Shown here: positions 8,001 to 12,971 of the stretch, piece after piece
Layout of the letters: each line of letters opens with the position of its first letter
How positions within the stretch are numbered: the stretch's first letter is position 1
Origin: Planctomycetaceae bacterium UBA6172
Lineage (GTDB): Bacteria > Planctomycetota > Planctomycetia > Pirellulales > Pirellulaceae
DNA: 19,921 bases
Reading direction: 5' to 3'
NCBI GenBank assembly: GCA_002422955.1
Contig: DITY01000081.1
Location: 3,192-23,112, forward strand
Program-made: the position numbers and the translations under genes
The notes under the pieces: generated by a model
Databases searched by the model: none
Seen by the model: only the letters and a program-made list of their open reading frames with translations
What the model was told of the DNA's origin: nothing

Positions 8001-8248
8001 TGGGACCAGTTTTCGAACAGCAACGCCCCGTCCCGCGTTTGCAATCGCTTGCAGTTGCCGAGTTGCCAAGCCCCAGGGGGAAACAAGTTTCCGAGCGATT
8101 CGTTGGTCCGCAAGGCGGGCGCGGTCGCGAACTGAAGCGGCGGCAGCGGTTCCGGTTTCAGCCACGCGACGAACGTGAGCTGATAGACCGCGCACACCGC
8201 GCTCAGCACAAGCAAGGCCATCAGATACTGCTTCAATCGCTGGAACAT
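4997..8248 (-). CDS. Giant LptC/LptA (OstA)-like envelope protein, 1083 residues
   Basis: One membrane-anchor segment (about residues 8-30, MFQRLKQYLMALLVLS start) is followed by about 1050 residues with no other helix-like hydrophobic stretch. Residues ~100-210 look like LptC: an ILDAQEGAEIKF strand, GRMIGQVRIRT, then IDYRKIWTTQPIIVRMGN and LRLEGRDLTL, the LptC order of strand, polar turn, 'TxxPVxI' and 'GxGL'. Further OstA-like strand pairs appear near 300-345 (ELILRDRVRLEH), 395-425, 535-560 (FQATGHVNLRSSMVEV), 630-670, 780-800 and 1005-1035 (SGQAQRASYTAAKDVFLIEG). Pro/Gly/Ala-rich linkers lie near 250-290 and 350-370. It sits right after kdsD and kdsC, where proteobacteria carry lptC and lptA (each about 190 residues). 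Predicted role: periplasmic LPS bridge or scaffold. A TTG at 8278, overlapping the kdsC stop as TTGA, is an alternative start; the ATG at 8248 is preferred because its N-terminus fits an anchor. An AsmA-type protein is the main alternative. Confidence 0.68.
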   Translation of the reverse strand: MFQRLKQYLMALLVLSAVCAVYQLTFVAWLKPEPLPPLQFATAPALRTNESLGNLFPPGAWQLGNCKRLQTRDGALLFENWSQIGDDQWKLWPITVVLGLESDSPLILDAQEGAEIKFSESLDVMSGGAPPIERGRMIGQVRIRTVGKGFPGAIGDDTAPAEQLEILSSDFGIDYRKIWTTQPIIVRMGNLRLEGRDLTLHLAPMGGFKPGNEDGLSILNRMELIYLDQLVVPLPNGGLWRLDSRGESGPADATGSGSAGNQAADPGSGTPPVSMGGTGPSGTAPAAGQPVTGVSQAVLRCAGSVEFLFASNELILRDRVRLEHQVDQTVDVFACEKLKLQFADLLKPRRRAAPPAPGLPAPPNSPPPREEIGDFLLSLLAEGEPAIMQMPSFAAEVSAEKIEFDARSGLLRMTGSAGARISYAGNTWRFMQVAYQLNPSDPTQIGAFDAQGSGLVEFSGDPTLPIKRLRWTDGIKLDQPDAQGQFGLRIDGNVTALMNDDGEFSCDSALLVLQAGGKHLTGQDWLRSTRPKRFQATGHVNLRSSMVEVATRLLRIYFEFGPETEGPRQPVRQDGTATADANAEHPIRRWVRQPWNRGDSKSAGVVGQTVGATTPVVGPRPTIHGDTISAKLNLAGGNLTTTDLTVVGNVSLKHTIDTPSGPLPTVLTGEQLQLRDTEGDEILQIGSGLDSPAKLKVGDGYFIGPLIQVRLADNIVWIRDAGEFQVPTQMLPQMISETPLFQPLGETTPPTRGAAAKPTNIRWVSPPRCRWRGQMLFDGTKIALTGGIDVRGAVLVGDEPELWDIDLVGDQLQVLLKQNLPMRQFDAVKSAAIDVVGVLSSSERPLVITANQLTEAGVRKARHVLTTPELTFRPETSTVVGVGPGWYRAWMQTEQSPLASVVTSDGFRPADESLVGLHLAFRDSLQANVTNQSLEFVGNVRIASRPVVGWDDRIDAELVEGLRLGESTLDCERLRLGIDPNRSRRLINTAWEMEATGRVIFQTRNDKGLFSGQAQRASYTAAKDVFLIEGEPGYGATLNQTLPTGAAGMNVAVKRMSVNTRTMEVLNVEFERLQLGTLPGLSR

Positions 8249-8274
8249 CGGCGGAACCGCGAGGGCGCGAGCAA

Positions 8275-8820
8275 TCAAGCCGTGACGCCGGACGCGTACT
8301 CCTCCCAGATCGATTTGCCGCGCATCAATCGCTCGATCAACTCGCGGACGGCGCCACGGCCGCCCGGCAGGCGAGTGATCCAGTCGACACGATGCAAACA
8401 GTCCTGGCAGGCATCGACCGGCGCGATCGCCAACCCCACCCAGTCCATCACCGGAAGGTCGGGCAGGTCGTCGCCGATGTAGGCGATCTGGTCGGCCGTT
8501 ACGTTCAATTTCTGCGCCAATTCGCGGACCGCGGGAAGTTTGTCCGCGACGCCTTGAAGCACGTGCGGGATCCGCAGCTCGGCGGCGCGACGGGTGACGA
8601 CGGGGCTGTTGCGGGAACTGACCAAACCGAAACCGAAACCGGCGGTCTGCCAGAGCTTGATCCCCATCCCGTCGCGGACATGAAATTGCTTCGCTTCCAC
8701 CCCGGCGGAGTCGAAAATCAATTCGCCTCCCGTCAACACGCCGTCGACATCGGAGAGGAGCAGTCGGATCGGTGCCGCCAAGATCGGATCTGGGGCGGAG
8801 TCGCGCGGTTCAGGTGCCAA
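8275..8820 (-). CDS. kdsC: 3-deoxy-D-manno-octulosonate 8-phosphate phosphatase KdsC
   Basis: This C0-type HAD phosphatase hydrolyses KDO-8-phosphate to KDO, the step before CMP-KDO in LPS core synthesis (cytoplasmic, Mg-dependent). At 181 residues it has the family length. It shows the nucleophile motif LLLSDVDGVLTGG (Asp24, Asp26), the FHVRDGMGIKL segment (46-55), LVSSRNSPVVTRRAAEL (66-82, Ser in place of the usual Gly before Arg), QGVADKL (89-95), and the metal motif YIGDDLPDLPVM (114-125). It ends with LPGGRGAVRELIE. The start is TTG at 8820. An in-frame TGA, which is the stop of the upstream gene, stands two codons before it, so no longer version exists. TTG at 8781 is the only other choice. 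It overlaps the start region of the giant protein gene downstream. Confidence 0.93.
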   Translation of the reverse strand: MAPEPRDSAPDPILAAPIRLLLSDVDGVLTGGELIFDSAGVEAKQFHVRDGMGIKLWQTAGFGFGLVSSRNSPVVTRRAAELRIPHVLQGVADKLPAVRELAQKLNVTADQIAYIGDDLPDLPVMDWVGLAIAPVDACQDCLHRVDWITRLPGGRGAVRELIERLMRGKSIWEEYASGVTA

Positions 8821-8823
8821 GCC

Positions 8824-9954
8824 TCAGGCCCTCCTCCGCTTGGGGACCATGCGAACCACGCCGTCAGCTCCAAGCCCGGCCGCGGGCGGCTGGGCCGCGC
8901 GGCGACGGGATCGGGTAGCGCCGGACGGTTGCGTCGCGGCGATTTCCTGGACCGCGAGCACATCGGTGATGTCGAGCAACCCGATCGGCTTGCCGAGCGC
9001 ATCGACGACCGGCAATTCGCTGATCCGTTGGTCCTTGAGTACTTCGATCGCCTCGACCAGCAGGGAACCCGACTCGACCTTGCGAAAGCGGCTCGTCATC
9101 ACGGCGCCAATCGGTCCGTCCAATGAGTCGTCGAGTCGCTTTTCGAGCAACCGCGCCAGGTCGCTGTCGGTGAACAGCCCCGCCAACAATCCCTGGCGAT
9201 CGACCAACATCACCGCGCCGGTGCGGCGGACGCCAATCCCACCGGCGACCATCGTCTCGCGGACCGTTCCCTCCGCCGCGGCGATGCGGCATTGACTGAG
9301 TGGACGCATCAACCGGTCGACGGGGGCGAGTTTATGACCGAGGCTTCCGCCGGGGTGCAGTCGGGCGAAATCGTGAGCCGCAAATCCGACCAAGCGGCTG
9401 GCCAACATCGCGATCGCATCGCAAACGGCCAGGATCGCGGTGGTGCTGGTCGTGGGTGCCAAACCGAGCGGATCGGCTTCGTCATGGTGGCCGACGGCGA
9501 CGACCAAATCGGCCAAGTCGGCGAGCGGATTGCACGGCGACCCGGTGATCGCGATCAGTCCCGTGCTGTGGTTGGCCAGGTAGGGGGCGATCCGTAAGAC
9601 TTCTTCGCTGCGGCCACTATTGGAAATAGCGACCACCAAATCATCGGCGCCGACCCGGCCCAAATCGCCATGTACCGCTTCGCTAGGGTGCAGAAAATGG
9701 GCGCGATTGCCCGTGCTGCCGAGCGTCGCGACCCATTTTTGACCGATCCAGCCAGCTTTGCCGACCCCGGTGATGACGATCGAACCCTGGCAGGCCGCGA
9801 TCCGTTCCGCGGCGTCGACCGACTCGGGACCGATATCGCTCGCCAGGCGTGTCAGCGCAGCCGCCTCGATCGCCAACACCTGGCGGATTAATCGCAATCG
9901 CTCCAGCGGCGTAACCGGTGTTTGGCTCGATAAATCGTTCACGCCCAGAATCAT
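8824..9954 (-). CDS. kdsD: D-arabinose 5-phosphate isomerase KdsD/KpsF (SIS + two CBS domains)
   Basis: The enzyme converts ribulose-5-phosphate to arabinose-5-phosphate, the first committed step of KDO synthesis. The 376-residue protein has a SIS domain (about 45-190) with ITGVGKAGWIGQK, HPSEAVHGDLG and SNSGRSEEVLR, then APTTSTTAILAVCDA and FARLHPGGSLG. Two CBS domains follow (about 212-270 and 280-340). The E. coli KdsD active-site set K59, E111, E152, H193 maps with one constant offset onto Lys66, Glu118, Glu159 and His200, so the enzyme looks active. A basic tail (RSRRR, PKRRRA) follows the CBS pair. ATG 9954 gives MILGVNDLSS, and longer versions have no family resemblance. It is first in the KDO/envelope unit and divergent from thiL. 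Its stop TGA is in the same frame as, and two codons ahead of, the kdsC TTG start. Confidence 0.94.
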   Translation of the reverse strand: MILGVNDLSSQTPVTPLERLRLIRQVLAIEAAALTRLASDIGPESVDAAERIAACQGSIVITGVGKAGWIGQKWVATLGSTGNRAHFLHPSEAVHGDLGRVGADDLVVAISNSGRSEEVLRIAPYLANHSTGLIAITGSPCNPLADLADLVVAVGHHDEADPLGLAPTTSTTAILAVCDAIAMLASRLVGFAAHDFARLHPGGSLGHKLAPVDRLMRPLSQCRIAAAEGTVRETMVAGGIGVRRTGAVMLVDRQGLLAGLFTDSDLARLLEKRLDDSLDGPIGAVMTSRFRKVESGSLLVEAIEVLKDQRISELPVVDALGKPIGLLDITDVLAVQEIAATQPSGATRSRRRAAQPPAAGLGADGVVRMVPKRRRA

Positions 9955-10009
9955 CCTTGTTCTGTTTGCCCGCCCCTGACGCGTCGATGCCGCCTGTTCA
10001 AGCCCATGG

Positions 10010-10021
10010 TTTCCGCGGAAA
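10010..10021. promoter_or_regulatory. Perfect palindrome TTTCCGCGGAAA between kdsD and thiL
   Basis: A 12-bp perfect palindrome, extended to an imperfect 17-base inverted repeat (10008-10024, GGTTT...AAACC), lies in the 165-base divergent gap 9955-10119. It could be an operator for either unit or the stem of a hairpin. No regulator is known from the sequence, so function is unassigned. Confidence 0.35.
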
Positions 10022-10038
10022 ACCGTCAACGCAGGGGA

Positions 10039-10050
10039 CCCGCTTGCGGG
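10039..10050. other. Hairpin CCCG-CTTG-CGGG in the thiL leader
   Basis: This is the same 12-mer as the core of the hairpin at 1153-1164, here 70 bases before the thiL start. No T-tract follows. It may be a dispersed short palindromic element or a leader structure. No TPP riboswitch consensus surrounds it. Confidence 0.35.
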
Positions 10051-10119
10051 AGACGATACCTTTGCACGACGATTGGGAACAAGAGCAGCCTGAGCAACGC
10101 ATACCGACAGGAAATTGAG

Positions 10120-11121
10120 GTGGAACAAAGTTTTTTGGCGTGGTTGAAGGGGCGAGTCCGCGGCTTGCCACAGGTCGCCATCGGCATCGGCGACGACGCC
10201 GCGATTTTGGACCTTCAGCCCGACCACCAGTTGGTCGCGACGACCGACTCGATCATCGATCAGGTCGATTTCTTGGCCGACCGACACTTGGCCGCCGATA
10301 TCGGTTTCAAGGCGATGGCGATCAACCTCAGCGACATCGCGGCGATGGGGGGAAGGCCGACGGCGGCGCTGGTGACGCTGGCCTTGCCGGCGATCAAGGC
10401 GACCGAGACCGCCGCCGCGGTCTACGAGGGGATCCTGGAAGCGGCCGAAACGTACCAAGTCGCGATCGCTGGCGGCGACTTGTCCGTCCACGACGGACCG
10501 CTATCGGTCACGATCACGCTGCTGGGTCAGGTCCCGACCGGTGGCGCTTGGCTGAGGAGCGGCGCGCGCGAGGGTGATTGCCTGATCGTCTCAGGACCGA
10601 TCGGCGGCAGTCTGCAAGGGCGGCACTTGCGACCGACGCCACGACTGGACTTGGTAGCCGCCCTGCGCGGCGAGGTCGAGGTACACGCGGCGATCGATAT
10701 TAGCGACGGCTTTTCGCTCGACCTCGATCGGCTTTGCGCCGCCAGCGGTGTCGGCGCGGAGGTCGAACCGGAGTCGATCCCGATCCATCTCGATGCCGTT
10801 GCCCGCGCCCAGGAATCGGGACGCACGCCCCTGGAGCATGCCTTGGGTGATGGCGAAGATTTCGAACTGATCCTCGCCCTCTCGCCCCAGGACTGGAAAA
10901 AGTTCGCCGCCCGCGGTCGAGAGTTGGGGATGGTTCGCGTCGGCCAGTTCATCGGACGGACGGGGCTGTGGAGTCGTGAGGGGCGAGGACTGAAACGGAT
11001 GCTGGCGAGCGGCTACATCCACGGCCAACGCCGGGATCCCGCTGCGCCGCAGGCCTCCTCGCAGGGCACGGCTGCCCCCGCGCAACCCCGAACGGCGGTT
11101 GAAACGGAGGGTCAGTCGTGA
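10120..11121 (+). CDS. thiL: Thiamine-monophosphate kinase ThiL
   Basis: ThiL phosphorylates thiamine monophosphate to thiamine diphosphate with ATP (cytoplasmic, PurM-like fold). Motifs in the 333-residue protein: IGIGDDAAIL (21-30), TTDSIIDQVDF (41-51), KAMAINLSDIAAMGGRP (64-80), GGD (118-120, where many members read GGDT), IDISDGFSLDLDRL (192-205) and GDGEDFELIL (243-252). A Pro/Ala/Gln-rich tail of about 30 residues after GYIHGQRR is unusual. GTG 10120 is chosen because an AGGA at 10109-10112 sits 7 bases upstream and MEQSFLAWLKGR begins where the family begins. The frame is open back to an ATG at 10006, but those 38 residues look unrelated. The stop overlaps the tsaE start. Confidence 0.93.
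   Translation: MEQSFLAWLKGRVRGLPQVAIGIGDDAAILDLQPDHQLVATTDSIIDQVDFLADRHLAADIGFKAMAINLSDIAAMGGRPTAALVTLALPAIKATETAAAVYEGILEAAETYQVAIAGGDLSVHDGPLSVTITLLGQVPTGGAWLRSGAREGDCLIVSGPIGGSLQGRHLRPTPRLDLVAALRGEVEVHAAIDISDGFSLDLDRLCAASGVGAEVEPESIPIHLDAVARAQESGRTPLEHALGDGEDFELILALSPQDWKKFAARGRELGMVRVGQFIGRTGLWSREGRGLKRMLASGYIHGQRRDPAAPQASSQGTAAPAQPRTAVETEGQS
11106..11111 (+). promoter_or_regulatory. Strong ribosome binding site for tsaE inside the end of thiL
   Basis: GGAGGG stands 6 bases before the GTG at 11118, within the last codons of thiL. With the GTGA stop/start overlap it fixes the tsaE start and suggests coupled translation. Confidence 0.75.
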
Positions 11122-11672
11122 GCCGAGTGGTGGTGGAGCGGGTCGATTTGCCGCGGCTGGAGCAGATCGCCGCCGCCCTGCACACGACTTTACCGCGGCA
11201 CTTGGTGATCGGCTTACGGGGGACGTTGGGGGCCGGCAAGACGCGTCTGGTGCAACTGCTGGCCGCCGCCGCCGGAATCGACCCGGCGGCTGTGACCAGC
11301 CCCACTTATGGGATCGTGCAGCATCACCTCGGCAGCCGTAAACTGCATCACATCGATGCTTACCGGCTGGCGGACGAGGACGAGTTCGTCGAGTTGGGCG
11401 GCGAAGAGCTCATCGAAGACGACGAAGCGTTGGTGCTGATCGAGTGGCCCGATCGGATCGCCGGCTGTTTGCCGCCTGGTGGTTTGATGATCGAATTGGA
11501 ACTCGAACCGCAGGACGCGTCAGCTGAGGACCGAGCGGCAGGCGGCTCGGACCCAACGGCAACGGACGGCCTCCGTCGGTTGCTGTTGAGCAGTGAAGAT
11601 GAGGAACTGATGCGCGTCCTTCGCGAGCGGTTGCGGCCGTTGTCAGCGCCGAGCGAGACACCGTCGAGGTGA
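11118..11672 (+). CDS. tsaE: tRNA threonylcarbamoyladenosine biosynthesis ATPase TsaE
   Basis: TsaE (YjeE) is the P-loop ATPase that works with TsaB and TsaD to make t6A37 in tRNAs that read ANN codons. The 184-residue protein shows Walker A GTLGAGKT (35-42), SPTYGIV (61-67), HHIDAYRL (77-84, with the conserved Asp80) and ALVLIEWPDRI (104-114, family IEWPE). The C-terminal 60 residues (Ala/Glu-rich, ending near SAPSETPSR) extend beyond the usual ~150-160 and look poorly conserved. The GTG start overlaps the thiL TGA (GTGA) and has a strong GGAGGG site. The kinase gene follows 7 bases after its stop. Confidence 0.94.
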   Translation: MSRVVVERVDLPRLEQIAAALHTTLPRHLVIGLRGTLGAGKTRLVQLLAAAAGIDPAAVTSPTYGIVQHHLGSRKLHHIDAYRLADEDEFVELGGEELIEDDEALVLIEWPDRIAGCLPPGGLMIELELEPQDASAEDRAAGGSDPTATDGLRRLLLSSEDEELMRVLRERLRPLSAPSETPSR

Positions 11673-11679
11673 AGCGGAA

Positions 11680-12780
11680 ATGAGTCGAACCGATCGCGCG
11701 GACGACGAGTGGCTACGGGTCGCGGATCACGATGCAAGCTTGGTGCGCGAGGTGCTGGCAATGTTCCTGCCGTCCGCCGACGGGGCAACAATCCGCGGAT
11801 TGGCCAGCGGCTTCAGCGGCGCGCAGGTCTTTCGCTGTGAGGTTGCGGGCAATGTCTATGCGCTCAAACGATGGCCCGCCACGACCAAGGCGGCCAGGGT
11901 GGACGAAGTTCACGAAGTGATCCGCCGGGCCCGCCGTTCGCTCTGCGTGATCCCCGAACTCATCCCCACGCTGCTCGGCCAAACTCGGCTCAGCTGGGAT
12001 TCGCACCATTACGAGCTCTCCCGGTGGATGCCCGGAAGCCCGGCCGACGATTCCGCTGAGTGGCTGCAGGCGGTCGAACGCGGGGCGGCCGTGATCGCGG
12101 GCTTTCACGATTCCACACGCTGCTGGGGCGAAACCGATTCGCCCCCCGCGGCCGTGCTGCGCCGGCTGAGCCGTATTGAGGAGCTCCGTCAAAGGTTGCC
12201 CCAAGCCGTCACGCGGCCGCAGGCCTCGACGCCGACCCTTGCCCGCGCGGCCGATTGGCTGCGTCTGCATGGTCTGCGATCGCTCGAGGAAGCGGCTCGA
12301 CTGCTCGGTCCGTGGGCCACTCGGCTGGTTCCGACCCAGATCGTGCTTCGAGATATCCATCGCCACCACATCCTCTTCGATCAGGGACATCCCAGCGGCC
12401 TGGTTGACTTCGACGCCCTCGGCAACGACACGATCGCCACCGACCTGGCCCGCTGGGTCAGTGGGTTTCTCGGCCCGGCTGGCCCAGTTGAAATGACGAT
12501 CGGGCTCGAGCGGCCCGCCCCCCGCCCAACCGCCGACGAAGCGGTGTGGCGCGCGGCCTGGGCCGGCTACCAGCAACGAGGGCCGATCAGCGATCAAGAA
12601 TGCGATCTGGCCAAGGCGATCGCCCAGGCCTCCTGGGTTATCCAACTCTCCAACTGGGTTGTCTGGACTCAGCTCGGCGAGCGTGACTTCTCCGATAGCT
12701 GGCCCGCCGTTGATCGGCGCGTGGAGGAGATCATGCGTAGAATGAAGTCGAATCCTCTCGGGACCGCGATTACCGATTGA
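11680..12780 (+). CDS. APH-like (aminoglycoside phosphotransferase superfamily) kinase, unusual active site
   Basis: This 366-residue protein has the kinase-like fold of the APH/choline-kinase/homoserine-kinase group. Visible elements: a glycine-containing nucleotide loop ASGFSGAQVFRC (42-53), candidate ATP lysine Lys63 in VYALKRW, catalytic loop IVLRDIHRHHILFD (221-234), and the metal motif GLVDFDALGND (240-250) followed by DLARWV (255-260). The usual catalytic loop reads HGDxxxxN; here His-Gly is Leu-Arg and the Mg-binding Asn is His230, while Asp225 and Asp243 are kept. The substrate is unknown. Antibiotic resistance should not be inferred from the superfamily name. ATG 11680 follows tsaE by 7 bases with AGCGGA upstream. 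It is the last gene of the thiL-tsaE unit. No tRNA or cofactor link is demonstrable. Confidence 0.8.
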   Translation: MSRTDRADDEWLRVADHDASLVREVLAMFLPSADGATIRGLASGFSGAQVFRCEVAGNVYALKRWPATTKAARVDEVHEVIRRARRSLCVIPELIPTLLGQTRLSWDSHHYELSRWMPGSPADDSAEWLQAVERGAAVIAGFHDSTRCWGETDSPPAAVLRRLSRIEELRQRLPQAVTRPQASTPTLARAADWLRLHGLRSLEEAARLLGPWATRLVPTQIVLRDIHRHHILFDQGHPSGLVDFDALGNDTIATDLARWVSGFLGPAGPVEMTIGLERPAPRPTADEAVWRAAWAGYQQRGPISDQECDLAKAIAQASWVIQLSNWVVWTQLGERDFSDSWPAVDRRVEEIMRRMKSNPLGTAITD

Positions 12781-12866
12781 GGCTGGCGGCGATCGAGTCA
12801 GAATCGATAAACCTTGAGGCCGGTCGCTGCTGTCACGATCGGGACGGGCGTCGGTGGCAAGAAGCT

Positions 12867-12890
12867 TACCCTGGGGGCCCCCAATGGGTA
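12867..12890. terminator. Large inverted repeat TACCC-TGGGGGCCCCCA-(AT)-GGGTA between the APH-like gene and dsbD
   Basis: TGGGGGCCCCCA (12872-12883) is a perfect 12-bp palindrome, flanked by TACCC and GGGTA that pair outside it with a two-base bulge. It is the strongest inverted repeat noticed in the window and lies in the 191-base gap 12781-12971. It could terminate the thiL unit or be an operator for dsbD. The missing T-tract argues against a classic intrinsic terminator. No gene is seen in this gap. Confidence 0.4.
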
Positions 12891-12959
12891 TCCTGAGGGA
12901 TGGGGAAATCGGAGAACCGGCGGATGAGGGTACTCACCTCGGTTGGGCGAGCGACTTCC

Positions 12960-12965
12960 GGAGAG
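12960..12965 (+). promoter_or_regulatory. Ribosome binding site deciding the dsbD-like start
   Basis: GGAGAG ends 6 bases before the ATG at 12972. In-frame ATGs at 12900 and 12924 lack a comparable site and would add residues ahead of the signal peptide. Confidence 0.65.
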
Positions 12966-12971
12966 AAAGAA

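Noticed and set aside
5777..8482. Two long plus-strand open frames (about 444 and 401 codons) opposite the giant envelope gene and kdsC
   Set aside because: They have Arg/Asp/Gln/Gly-heavy, motif-free translations, as expected antisense to GC-rich genes. The minus-strand frame has family motifs and coupled overlaps.
9955..10119. TPP riboswitch ahead of thiL
   Set aside because: The thi-box consensus elements (CTGAGA and the downstream ACC...GATCTGG-type block) are not present in this gap.
11680..12780. Aminoglycoside resistance gene
   Set aside because: Only the superfamily fold matches. The active-site loop differs from resistance enzymes and the context is housekeeping.
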